Source: Bactericera cockerelli
Lineage: Eukaryota > Arthropoda > Insecta > Hemiptera > Triozidae
Length of the DNA: 64,000 nucleotides
Reading direction: 5' to 3'
Assembly (NCBI GenBank): GCA_024516035.1
Contig: CM044958.1
Span: forward strand, 9,356,257 to 9,420,256
A program made the translations under genes and the position numbers. The notes beneath the pieces are model-generated. The model searched no databases and was not told the origin of the DNA. It saw nothing but the letters and a program-made list of their open reading frames with translations. How positions within the stretch are numbered: position 1 is the first letter of the stretch; each line of letters starts with the position of its first letter. Below are positions 1 to 10,577 of this stretch, piece by piece.

Positions 1-740
1 AAAACCTTCCTTTACAACTGTGAAAAAAGCCTTTCGTTGAAAAGGCATCAGTTATACCTACCCGTTCATTCCTACTCCCAAGAGGTATGTTCACTTCTAC
101 GATGGATCAAAATAGAAAATAGAAATAGCTGAAAAAAAGAAGGCCTTGTAGAGTTTTCATATTTTTCAATTTAAACTTTACTGAAAACATTCCCCGATAA
201 GCCGACTACAGTGTCCAGAAACACTCTCCTCTCTCAAAATCCCGAATCTTCGTCTTGACTGCCACTCAACGCACTCTGATTGGTTATTGCGTGTAAATTA
301 ACCAATCAGAGACCCGTCGTGATATGACCATGGCAGTTGAAAGCCACGTTAAACCCCAATTTAAAAAAAAAAAAAAAAATCAATCAGAGAACGTTGTGTG
401 ACAGTTCAAAGGGAGATTATGAGTGGAGAGTTTTTCCGTAATGGGCTACAGGTATATACAAATTTACATTTCTATGTTCATCTACAATCGACAATTCTAC
501 ATAATATGTTCAATTTGTCATTTCACTCCTCATAATTTTACTGATGTGAAGGGACTCCAACCCGAGTGCTGTGATTGTTCGCAGTTGAGTGGTCGTTTCA
601 GAGATTCTCAGTTTTAATGTTTGTTGTTGGTTTGGTTGTGTTGGTTCCGAGTCATAAAATAGAACGGTTCTGTTTTCTAGAACGCGGGTAACTATGGTAA
701 ACTTACTGAATCACTTGCTATTCTGGTTTATTGAAGGTTC
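1..740. other. AT-rich sequence without a recognised gene
   Basis: I see no coding region, RNA gene or element boundary here. There is an A-run near 362-379. The short open frames lack codon bias or any family motif. Confidence 0.5.
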
Positions 741-744
741 ATTT

Positions 745-1005
745 TCGTTGTATTCCATTTTTATTTCTGTTGGACTCTTGTTCCATATTTGTATGACTAG
801 CTCCATTTCTGTTTGACTCCTCCATTTCTTTTGGACTCTTGTAGTTTCATGCCTGTTGGACTCTATAGTTTCATTTATGTTGGACTCTAGCTGGATTTCA
901 TTAGGACTCTTTTAGTTTCATTTTTTTTTTTTTTTTTTTTTTTGACTTTAGCTCCATTCCTGTAGGACCCTAGTTTTTTTTATGTTGGGCTCTATTTTCA
1001 TATAT
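745..1005. repeat. Degenerate minisatellite, about 25-30 bp units
   Basis: A motif close to TGTTGGACTCTTGTAGTTTC recurs about eight to ten times with substitutions and length changes; GGACTC or GACTC followed by a T-rich spacer and TTTCATT is the constant part. A T-run near 919-942 interrupts it. This is an old, decayed tandem array. No coding potential was recognised. Confidence 0.6.
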
Positions 1006-1010
1006 AATAA

Positions 1011-2608
1011 TCGACATTAAAAAAATTTGACTGTATAATAGGCAGACCAAAACTTACATTATTTTTGAAGTTATTGTAAAATACGTTCTCTCACTATTCT
1101 TGCATTCTTTTTCTTGCTTAGGAATGTATTTAATACCAGTATAATGTGTGTAAAATATCAATTATTTATTCTCAAAATGGTTAAGTAGTTATTTCTCAAG
1201 GCATAGTGTATACGGCTTGTATGATACATAAAGTAATAGGATTAATTTCAGGAATTTTTTCGAACTAATTTACTATCACAAGCCCACACATTCTTCAACA
1301 TAATGATGAGAGTTACCAACTTACCACTTGCACCGGTGAATATGGTTGAACTATGTACTTTAGACACCTAACTGAAATTCTTTCTCTAAATCAGGCTTAG
1401 TTTTAAACAATGCTCATAAATTATTCATCAATGTAACTAAATTGGATGATTTAGAATTTTAGATGGTAGTTTCCTTTTCTCTTCAGATGTCTTGTTCTCT
1501 TCTATGTCGACCATTTCTTGAGCGAATTTAATAGCTCAGGAGAAATGAACTTTTTATCTTAAAATCTTGTCTACCAGGTATTTATCTCTTTAGACTGTCT
1601 ATTTATTTATTTTCTATCTTATTTTTATTAAAGATTGCTTTTAAATTACATATATAAATTTGTGGGAAGGTTTTGCACCCACTGAAAATCCTTTTCGTTT
1701 ATCTCTGGGATAAAAATATTTGCACATTATGGTCATGTGGAAAATCTTCTTAAATATTATTCTTTTAATTTTTGAGAAAGATGTAAGAAAAATGATCTGT
1801 ATTTATTACAATTTTGGTTACTTCCATTATTATTAATAACATATTCATAACGTTGATAACATATTCGATCAGATTGTTGCACGGTGTTTAATTATCCTCT
1901 TCTTCACTGAAACATTATTTAAAAGCAATTTGATGTGCATTGGGATTTTGCAATTCCAATTATTATTAATGTCTGTATCAGCAGATGATTGCGATTAATC
2001 TGAAAGTGATTACCAACCATTTGCTCATGATAATTGCAATCATAATACGGACGTGTACTTGTACCATGGGAATGCTCAGAAGAGAAGTTGCTGTTGCATT
2101 ATTGGAGAGATTTTGCAACATTTTAGAGAAAAGTTAGCGCATGTGCAGATTTGTTTTTTTTTTCGACTCACTGGTAGTTACGGTTCTAGATTACTTGTAA
2201 TTATTCTCTACCATGTTCTAAAATACTCTCTATTGTAATTTCCTTAATAATTGATCTTCATTGTTTTGTTACAATGATATAATTGCTACTGTTATTAGAA
2301 AGCGAAGCTTTCATAATATACCCGTGTGATGCTCCCTCTCTCTCTCACTGCTTCCAGGTTTCTAGAGTTGTTACACTTCTTCCTCATTCTTTTCATACAG
2401 TGCTACCCATTGGGATTGTAATGGTAATTCTAGCATAATGTACTCAGTACTTCCCATTTCTAGTTAATTCCACATATAACTCGTATATATTGATGTGAAT
2501 GCTGATATAGTTGTAGCGCTATTATTGTTCCACGGAGGCATTAAATTTAATATACCTACTGGGTGGTCACGTCCAATTCGAAAACATTTTTTCCCTTTTA
2601 TTTTACTT
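1011..2608. other. AT-rich gap, nothing recognised
   Basis: No gene, tRNA or clear repeat family could be supported. The 61-codon frame at 2053-2238 resembles no family I know and lies in unbiased AT-rich sequence. Confidence 0.45.
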
Positions 2609-2692
2609 CAGTAGGTTGATCGATAAGGGCGGTGGTTCAAGTCTCAAGTTAAGCAAACATTTAGTAAAGCCGGTTTGAGAGCTATTTCTAAT
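2609..2692 (+). repeat. Fragment of tRNA-derived SINE family B
   Basis: It matches the family B copies at 54262 and 63622: a TTGATCGATAAG-like A-box region, the B-box GGTGGTTCAAGTC, then the TTTAGTAAAG...GGTTTGAGAG tail. About 25 bp between the A and B boxes are missing. A further tail-like stretch, with TAGTTGTGACATCACGA, appears near 2944-2970. Confidence 0.55.
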
Positions 2693-3900
2693 ATTCGAAA
2701 AAAACTTCCTTTCTAAGAAAGAAAAATGTTATTTTAATTTTGTGTTGATGGTATTTAAACAGAAAACTGCAGTTTCCTGAGCTCCAGAAATCTGTGGAGA
2801 TTTGTTTCAACCTGTCGGGCCTCGTTTATTGCTTCAACTTGAATTTTTTTCCAATAATTTACCAGTCGATCCAACAGGCGCAATCGATAATGCGTCGCGC
2901 GTCAGTTCGTGTCCAGAGTACTTTAAAAATTTAGTGAGCCAAGATCGTGTAGTTGTGACATCACGATTGTGATCAAGACAGAAGTATGATGTCTCTTTCT
3001 TTGTATAGTTTGTGTTCTTCACACCTCGGCCGAAGTGTTTGATAACTTTAATTTGTGTTAGGAGCCAGTAATGAGTACACCCTGTCTACTATAATACAAG
3101 ATAATAGCTACCATTAATTATTTAGACTCAATCCCTCCCCCCCCCCCCGAGTTGTACGGCCGAGGATTTTCATTTCCGGGTGTAGCTCTTCAATTATTCT
3201 AATATCTTGAAATCCACACGAATCCCGAATCCTGACGAAATGTGTGAGTGCGACGCGGTGGTGAAAACCTGTGCGGACAATGTGGAAGGAAAAGGATTTC
3301 CACGACCGCCTCGCTCGGAATAAATTAGCCTAAACATAGAGGAGACGCGAGTTCAACTTGTTTGGGCCACCCTGTAGGGCTGGTTTTAGGGGACCTGTGT
3401 AGGGTTGGTACAAAACGAGGTTGTCCGATAATTTCAAAGGGATTCATCTCAGACTTACTGAAATTTATCAGATACTTGGAAGAATAGTTATCATACAAAA
3501 AACTTGGTAAACAAAAGTCTAAGTTTTGATTCATTTTTCCCAAGTATTTTATCATCTAATAGTTCCTTTTATTTAGAATTTAAATGATTTCATGCATTTG
3601 AATTTTGAATATTTATGTAAAATATTGGACAGATACAAATCAGCATTGAATTTATTTCTTTTTCTACGAGCCTTCTTAGTTTAAAAATTCTGTGAAATGG
3701 CTGAATTAGATTATTATTTTAATTTAAATTCAATATTGTGACAGGATAACAAAAATAACTACCTCTTTCTTTTCTTTTTAATTTTACTTTTAATTTTTCT
3801 TAGATCTAACATCTCTAATTATTTTTCTAGGATTCTTGAATTTCCTCTAATACTCATTTTCTGTTCTCGTAGGAATTACAGGGCATTTCACATTGTTCAA
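2693..3900. other. Gap without recognised gene
   Basis: Mixed AT-rich sequence with a C-run near 3137-3148. The stretch 3220-3380 is less AT-rich than its surroundings, but no motif was identified. Confidence 0.4.
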
Positions 3901-3910
3901 TAAAAATCTA

Positions 3911-4059
3911 AAAGTTAAAATTATCATATTTGTATTTTCGTGATATCACAACTACTAAAACTCGCTTTACTAAATCCACGCCGAAGCCGGGACTTGAACC
4001 ACTGACCTCCAGGTTACAACTCCGCTGCCTTATCGATCATGCTACTGAGGTCGGTTCAG
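3911..4059 (-). repeat. tRNA-derived SINE family B copy
   Basis: On the - strand the order is a tRNA-like head (CCTCAGTAGCATGATCGATA), the B-box GGTTCAAGTCCCGG, then the family tail ending in CAAATATGATAA. The 10-bp direct repeat TAAAAATCTA flanks it at 3901-3910 and 4060-4069, which fits a target-site duplication. It is non-autonomous and would need a LINE reverse transcriptase. Other copies: 2609, 54262 and 63622. Confidence 0.75.
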
Positions 4060-4189
4060 TAAAAATCTATTTTTAAAGTAACTTATATCAGACTTGTGCT
4101 ACTGAAACAGAGCCTGCTATGATGAAATGTATAATAGCATAATGACAGGAACTGAGCGTGTACGCACGCATGGTTCTATCAGAACACGT

Positions 4190-4265
4190 CCCCTGGTCGG
4201 AACCCGGGACCCCTCATTAGGAGACTGTGAAGATGGCTATCTGACCGCGGGCACCACAGCTAGTT
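4190..4265 (-). repeat. Degenerate tRNA-like (SINE head) sequence
   Basis: Read on the - strand, a B-box-like GGGTTCCGACC follows an A-box-like stretch. It is diverged and could be a decayed SINE head; no functional tRNA is claimed. Confidence 0.3.
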
Positions 4266-4288
4266 ACCTGGTACGAAATGCATGCGTT

Positions 4289-4407
4289 GGTGGTCAAGTG
4301 GTAATTTTTTTTTTTAACTTACGGTTCCCATGGGGACCCAATATACAAAGTATATTCGAGAAAGCTCATCAGGAATCCGTGGGTTCGAATTCCACTCAAC
4401 GCATGCA
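4289..4407 (+). repeat. tRNA-like head split by an internal insert
   Basis: The outer ends ATGCATGCGTTG and CAACGCATGCAT are perfectly complementary, like an extended acceptor stem. Inside lie an A-box-like GGTGGTCAAGTGG and a B-box GGGTTCGAATTCC, but about 70 bp starting with a T-run separate them, too long for a normal tRNA body. It probably belongs to the SINE A group of heads (GGTAGTCAAGTGG), with an insertion or rearrangement. Confidence 0.45.
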
Positions 4408-4975
4408 TATTGAACCAATTTTTGGGAGGAAAAATAAAATAACGTAAAGGATTTAGAAAAGTAATCGAGGCCAGCAAGTGTCCGAGGCACGTTGAATACA
4501 CCAGTTCTCGTTCTGTCACTGAAGTTGAGTAACTAGCGTCTAGCGAAGTTAGAACTTGGATGGGGTGACCATTCCTCTGTGAACCTTCGTGATGCTGAAG
4601 ACGCTTCTCCTCAAATGATAAAATCTTTCATAATTTCAGAAAAAGTGATGCAGGAGTTAAGCCACGCCCATCATGGAGAGAAAATGGATTGGTGACATTG
4701 GCGCCCTTCATGTTTGTTGGTGAAGAATTTCCCCTCCATCTCTCTTGCTCTTATCAAATTTGATAAGAAATCCCCACTCTCTCTCCTCCCTACTCTAAAA
4801 GAATTCCCTCCCCAAACTCCCTCCTTTTTTAAATTATATATTAAAAAAAATAAATGAACAAGAAAACCCCTCTACCTCTCTCCTCCTCACCCATTTCGAT
4901 AAGATTCCCCCGCGTCTCACCTCCCTACTTGATAAGAAATACTTCAACTCCTCCTATTCTGATAAGACCCCCTCT

Positions 4976-5012
<37 letters not shown>

Positions 5013-5038
5013 CCTCTCTCTCTCTCTCTCTCCCCCCT
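4976..5038. repeat. (TC)n microsatellite
   Basis: Nearly uninterrupted CT/TC dinucleotides sit within a wider pyrimidine-rich stretch, about 4735-5075. Apparent Ser/Leu-rich frames on both strands are translations of this simple repeat. Confidence 0.9.
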
Positions 5039-5518
5039 TCTCCTCCTCTCCCTCCTCATCCACCTCACAATTTGATAAGAAATTCTCCATCAAAATGTAG
5101 CGGAGTGAGAGAGCCCAGCTTTCCAATCTCCGGGGACTCTTCGAGTGAGAATACAAACAAAATCCATTACTTTCGGAAAAGCAAGTGTTATAATTGCTGC
5201 TGCACAGTCAGCCATCATCGGACCAACGAGGAAGAGCCGGGAAAATCAATTAACACACTTTTCTTATTTCTTCAGTCTTGTTCCGTTTTACGAGAGACTT
5301 AGCAACTTTCAATGAAAAGATTTGATTTGAGGTTATATGTAATATTTGCGATTGGAATTGACGAGTTCTATTAGACCTAGAAATTGGGTCACGTCATTTT
5401 GATCCACCCTGTATATTGATTGTTATTACTAAACGCTAAATGAGATAACTTTCCGACAGCCAAACAAATTTGCCGATAACGTTCTGATAGGTACAACTGA
5501 TGGCTATTATATTGCATT

Positions 5519-5563
5519 TTTTTACTTTCCTTATCCTTTAATAAGGAAAGTATTTTTTTTTTG
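5519..5563 (+). repeat. Terminal fragment of repeat G
   Basis: It contains the hairpin ACTTTCCTTAT...ATAAGGAAAGT that opens the repeat G copies at 7240 and 8375, and then diverges. Only the terminal foldback remains. Confidence 0.6.
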
Positions 5564-6282
5564 TTGTAAATTCTTTATGATGTTAAATAAATTAATATAC
5601 ATACTCGCACATACATTATTGGCAAAATTATCTTATCTCCTTATAAGGTGTTCTCCTTATAATTGCACTTGAGGTGTTTGAAACCTCCATGAGAATCTCT
5701 CCTCTTAATGGTAGTCCAACTGCTTGGTGTATCACTGCCCGCATTGCTTATCGTCCTATTTATTTGCACCGGTGCAAATGGTGCAATTAACCGCAATGAC
5801 TGGAGAATTACACCAATGCAGCTGGTACTCTTATGCGTGAGTTTTCGATCATTTTTTCCTCGTTGAATAGACATCTTGCCGTCCTGAGTGACCTTGATGC
5901 TAACGATTTAAAAAACAACAACAATAATAATAAATCATTAGTTTTGTTTTTCATTTCTTTTTTGTAAACAGAGAACCCATGCACATGATCACATTTTTTG
6001 TACCTACTAAGAATCTAAGAACGATTTAAAAATCTAGAATTCTAGACGTTCTAAAAAAAAAATTTAATTGGTACATTTCTTTTCGGGGATCCCGTTTAAT
6101 CGCCTGAAAAGATAAAGAATAGGACGAGTAATGCCTGTCTTAGATAAAAAATGAAAAGTTGGTAAAATCTACGAACCATAATGATTTTTTATCTTGAAGA
6201 AAGTGAGTAGTATGTGGCTCTCAAACTGTAACAATATAGATATTGGTAATTCAAGATGCATTATTAGTATTATTACTGACGA
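5564..6282. other. Gap without recognised gene
   Basis: AT-rich sequence. The open frame at 5641-5874 on the - strand has no recognisable domain. Confidence 0.4.
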
Positions 6283-6365
6283 GAAAAAATCTTCACATCT
6301 TGGGAATCGAACAGGTGGTCTAATCGGCTCTACCACTCCCACGCCGGGTATAAAAGCTATGGTCT
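6283..6365 (-). repeat. tRNA-like sequence, probable SINE head
   Basis: On the - strand an A-box-like TGGTAGAGCCGATT is followed by a B-box-like TGTTCGATTCCC at about the right distance. No paired acceptor stem is evident, so this is a pseudo-tRNA or SINE head rather than a tRNA gene. Confidence 0.35.
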
Positions 6366-6612
6366 CTGAGTGCAACTCGAGCTCATCTTGGGAGTGGTTT
6401 GGAGGCATTAAATTAGATTTCACACTCATTCAAAGCATAACGTGTGTTGTATGGACGCGGGATGCACTAAGAATGCATTTCACAACAAGTGCAACAGTTT
6501 TGTATCCCAAGCTGGGGGGCGGCATCTATTGATCTGGCCCTGGTCTGGACGCTTTGACTGTTAGCCCGGTAGCTCCGCGGCTATTAACACATAAAATATT
6601 ATTAGCATATGA

Positions 6613-6728
6613 CAGTCGAACCTGGATAATATACATAATTATATGTATGTACAATTGTACATAATACACCAGAAACCTTGAAAAAAAATTCAAGACCTTT
6701 GAGTTCTCCTATACCCAGGTTTGACTAT
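6613..6728. mobile_element. pogo/Tigger-like MITE
   Basis: The ends are inverted repeats of the type CAGTCGAACCTGGAT and, on the other strand, TAGTCAAACCTGGGTAT. This is the CAGT-GAACCT end style of the pogo/Tigger branch of Tc1-mariner. It is about 116 bp with no coding capacity. Related copies are at 18940-19121 (P450 intron 5) and 61692-61849. Confidence 0.6.
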
Positions 6729-6768
6729 ACAATAATAAATAAATAAATAGGTATATGTGTGTTCTTAG

Positions 6769-6980
6769 TCCGTCCCGGTAGCTCAGTGGTAAAGGTGGCA
6801 CTGTGTGAATCCAGAGATTCCAGAGGTGGCGAGTTCGAAACCGAGTCGGGACAAAGTTATCCTCCCATTTGGGATTTTTACCACATAATAATTCGTCTTG
6901 GGCTTACTGCTGGAATAATGGGACTTAATTGTTCAGATTGGGCAGTATAAATAAGGCGATATTATTATTGTTATTCTATC
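6769..6980 (+). repeat. tRNA-derived SINE family C
   Basis: A tRNA-like head has the A-box GGTAGCTCAGTGG and the B-box-like GAGTTCGAAACC. GTCCCG and CGGGAC pair as an acceptor-like stem, about 70 bp overall. The tail reads TTTGGGATTTTTACCACATAA and ends near (ATT)n. No target duplication was seen. Confidence 0.6.
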
Positions 6981-7050
6981 GATAAGTTTAGTAGGTACCG
7001 CAGAATTAAAGGACTTTTTTTTACTTTTGTGTATCATCATTTGTCCATAT

Positions 7051-7220
7051 AAAGCCTCCACTGGTCGCTACTCACATCGAAATAGCCACTCCTTTTTCCT
7101 CACGAGGTATGAGTGGACGGATTTGGATATCCGTACAGAGCAGAAATAATCCTGCCCTGCTGGGATTTGAACCCTGGTCACCGTGCATGCAAGCCTCATG
7201 CACTCCACTTGGCCACGGTG
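7051..7220 (-). repeat. tRNA-derived SINE family F copy
   Basis: On the - strand it reads CACCGTGGCCAAGTGGAGTG..., a B-box (GGGTTCAAATCCC) and then a body containing CATACCTCGTGAGGAAAAA and CGACCAGTGG. The same order occurs at 24684-24987. It abuts repeat G at 7240. Confidence 0.65.
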
Positions 7221-7239
7221 AATTACATTGTACCTTTTT

Positions 7240-7906
7240 ACTTTCCTTATCCTATAATAAGGAAAGTATTGTATTCGTCGAAAATTTGACCTACCCAGGT
7301 TTTCACATTTCTGGACGAATCATAGCCTCAGGATACCAAAAAAGTTGTTTTCAGCCATTGGTCCGTGCGTCTGTCTGTGTGTGTGTGTGTCTGTGTGTGT
7401 GTCTGTGTGTGTGTCTGTGTGTGAACAGGATATCTCGAGAACGGTAAGGGATAGAGACTTGAAATTTGGTATGGAAATTAATTTTATACACCAGACGAAC
7501 CACGAAACTTTTGGTTGAAATCGGCCGCATTCCACGGCCGCAGGGCCGCAAATATTAGCCGCAAGCGCCGCTTCTTTGAATTGGTTAAAGATACAAAAAA
7601 AGTTGTAGAACAACATTTTCTTAGAATGCAAAAATAATAGGGGTCTATTCTGATCATTTTTTTGATATCTTGAACTTTTTGGACCTCGGCTTAAATTTAC
7701 CGGTATTTTGGAGGTACCTGCTTTGACTAACTTTTTTATTATTCATCCTAGTTGGGGGTTGTGACATATCAAATTCAATCATTTTGAAGTGCTGATTACG
7801 AATTCGGCATTTATTTTTAGTTATCTGTTACTGTTGAGTCACCAGTGGCGGAATTCGAGTCCTTTTTGGGGATAAGGAAAGTCGTGTGATGTTTACACCA
7901 GATTTT
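7240..7906 (+). mobile_element. Repeat G, complete copy 1
   Basis: This dispersed element of about 667 bp opens with the hairpin ACTTTCCTTAT/ATAAGGAAAGT and closes with GATAAGGAAAGT followed by CGTGTGATGTTTACACCAG. The outer 12 bp are inverted repeats. It includes a TG microsatellite (about 7375-7424), a CTCGAGAACGGTAAGGGAT motif and a CGGCCGCAGGGCCGC palindromic cluster. No reading frame of note. Class is unknown: a foldback or non-autonomous DNA transposon is likely. A second copy lies at 8375-10577. Confidence 0.6.
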
Positions 7907-8374
7907 TTACTTCTTTTTTCTTTTGGCATTGGTAAGCATATAAGATAGGCCATTCCTTACAGGCAAATACCTATTAACATTCGATATTATCTTTTTCTCC
8001 TTTTAATTTGCCTTTATCCCAACTCAACCTTACCTATTAACATTATTATAAAAGGTAGTATTTACTCAATCATATTTAAAATAATTATTTTCCTAGTATG
8101 AACACAAGATAATGATTATGAGTGATTACTACCACAAGGTGAGGATCAAACTAATTGCCATCACTCATCTGTGTGAGGTGCAACCGTGACAGAAAGTGTT
8201 TGCGTTTCAGCTATTCAAATTAAACAAATTACATAGTCTGTAAATCAGTGTAAATAGAAAAATATGATGTAATTATTAGACGTGTCGGACTTAAAAAACA
8301 AAAAAAATGTCCTAGGATACTCTCGAACCTGCGACCTTGTGATGTAACACAGAAGTGCTTCTTTTTCTTTTTTT
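7907..8374. other. Gap without recognised gene
   Basis: AT-rich sequence. A weak reverse tRNA-like stretch near 8305-8350 (TCGAACCTGCGACC) may be a SINE remnant. Confidence 0.35.
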
Positions 8375-8688
8375 ACTTTCCTTATCCTATAATAAGGAAA
8401 GTATTGTATTCGTCGAAAATTTGACCTACCCAGTTTTTCACATTTCTGGACGAATCATAGCCTCAGGATACCAAAAAAATTGTTTTCAGCCATTGGTCCG
8501 TGCGTCTGTCTGTCTGTCTGTCTGTCTGTCTGTGTGTGTGTCTGTGTGTGAACAGGATATCTCAAGAACGGTAAGAGCTAGAGACTTGAAATTTGGTATG
8601 GTGATTAATTTTATACACCAGACGAACCACGAAACTTTTGGTTGAAATTGGCCGCATTCTGCGGCCGCAGGGCCGCAAATATTAGCTT

Positions 8689-8935
8689 TGAACCTTTGTC
8701 AAGTAAACTTGAACCTTTGTCAAGTAAAATACAACAATTTCAGGGATCGGGTTTATCAAATATTATGTTTGACAGTAATCGTAATAAGGAATTTGTTTAC
8801 TTTAATGATCCCAATGAGTTGGTAGAGAGACTTTTACTCTTGAAAAGGTCACAAGCTGCAGGCAATTATCTAGCCCACATAAACGAAATAAATTCAATTT
8901 TAGAAGAACTCAAAGAATGTAATGTAATTAATTAA
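8689..8935 (+). pseudogene. 3' fragment of a mobile-element-associated ORF
   Basis: About 80 codons at the left edge of the insert in repeat G copy 2 end in a TAA stop. The frame contains NDPNELVERLLLL and NEINSILEELKE. From memory this resembles a C-terminal module (DPNELV.RL.LL...NEI.SI.EEL.E) seen in multi-copy proteins of arthropod mobile elements, possibly Maverick/Polinton-like ones. There is no start or upstream domain, and a 20-bp tandem duplication (TTGAACCTTTGTCAAGTAAA) lies at its 5' edge. It is a fragment, not an intact gene; the family assignment is uncertain. Confidence 0.4.
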
Positions 8936-9091
8936 ATCGAGAGGGAAAAAAATAAATTGAATTCTTTTATTACGTCTAGCATCACCCTGTATATGTTTAC
9001 TAGTCAAAAGAGAATCGTTGATATGGCGTGATCACTGGCTGAGGTCATGGGTCAAATTTGATAGCAACTGCCGGTTTGCATGTTAACAATA

Positions 9092-10102
9092 GATAAGAAG
9101 AATTGAGTTGCAAAGTTAGAACTGATAAAGACCTTTAGTTAGCTTTTCTAGCTATGAATAAATTAGCATTTGACGAAATAATATTATGCCGACAGTTCAC
9201 AGGTCTATGGTTCGAATCCCAAAAATGTCGGGGGTTTTTTGTTGTTGTACAAATAATATCGCTTCAACTTGGACACACACTTGGTCTTTGTAATTTAATG
9301 TCAATCGCTAAGGCTGCAAATCCACAGGTCTATGGTTCGAATCCCAAATATAACAATGAAATATCAGTTCTCAGAGTCTACAGGTCAACACTTCGATTCC
9401 CACTATAAAAAGAATAAATAAGGTCTACAACCATCCTGTATATTTTGACTAAATCCACCCAGTATGAAATGGCTGGGGTCAAACATCATATGACCTAAGC
9501 CTGTCTACCTGAGGAGATAAGAAGAATTTAGTTGCAATGTTAGAACTGATAAAGACCTTTAGTTAGCTTTTCTAGCTATGAATAAATTAGCATTTGACGA
9601 AATAATATTATGCCGACAGTTCACAGGTCTATGGTTCGAATCCCAAAAATGTCGGGGTTTTGTTTTGTTGTTGTACAAATAATATCGCTTCAACTTGGAC
9701 ACTGAATTGAACACACACTTGGTCTTTGTAATTTAATGTCAATCGCTAAGGCTGCAAATCCACAGGTCTATGGTTCGAATCCCAAATATAACAATGAAAT
9801 ATCAGTTCTCAGAGTCTACAGGTCAACACTTCGATTCCCACTATTGCGTAAATTCACCAAAACACATAAACTGCCCTAGGGGGGGGCTGAAATTAAGCTG
9901 GGGGGGGGGGGTGGAAGTGGTACCAAAAGGCTGCAAATCCACAGGTCTATGGTTCGAATCCCAAATATAACAATGAAATATCAGTTCTCAGAGTCTACAG
10001 GTCAACACTTCGATTCCCACTATTGCGTAAATTCACCAAAACATATAAACTGCCCTAGGGGGGGCTGAAATTAAGCTGGGGGGGGTGGAAGTGGTACCAA
10101 AA
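9092..10102 (+). repeat. Nested tandem duplications with B-box motifs
   Basis: A block of about 315-330 bp is present at 9092-9406 and 9515-9844, starting GATAAGAAGAATT and ending CGATTCCCACTAT. A second unit of about 175 bp is repeated in tandem at 9750-9928 and 9929-10102, with G-runs near 9880-9911 and 10058-10086. The motif AGGTCTATGGTTCGAATCCC occurs five times (from 9201, 9326, 9625, 9764 and 9943). It matches the tRNA B-box, but no A-box is seen at tRNA spacing. Confidence 0.7.
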
Positions 10103-10577
10103 GATGCCGGTCGTCAAGGCGGTTCCAAAAATATATATTTCAGCAAACCAACTTCAGCCGTTTCGATTTTACAGCCATTAGTTGTTATTGCATGAGACCC
10201 ATGTTTTATACTCTACTCGCAAGTGCCGCTTCTTTGAATTGGTTAAAGATACAAAAAAAGTTGTAGAACAACATTTTCTTAGAATGCAAAAATAGTAGGG
10301 GTCTATTCTGATGACTTTTTTGATATCTTGAACTTTTTGGACCTCGGCTCCAATTTACCGGTATTTTGGGGGGACCCGCTTTGACTAACTTTTTTATTAT
10401 TCATCCTAGATGGGGGTTGCGACATATCAAATCCAATGATTTTGAGGTGCTGATTACGAATTTCACATTGATTTTTAGCTAAATGTTACCTTTGAGTCAC
10501 CAGTGGCTTTTGGTCCTGTTCCAATTCCTTATAATTATGATAAGGAAAGTCGTGTGATGTTTACACCAGATTTTTTT

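Larger units (their letters stand above)
8375..10577 (+). mobile_element. Repeat G copy 2, split by a 1.5-kb insert
   Basis: The left half (8375-8686) matches 7240-7555 and the right half (about 10218-10577) matches 7560-7906, including the closing GATAAGGAAAGT. Between them lie about 1530 bp that copy 1 lacks. A TCTG microsatellite is at about 8507-8545. The split shows that the insert arrived after this copy, or that the copy was rearranged around it. Confidence 0.6.
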
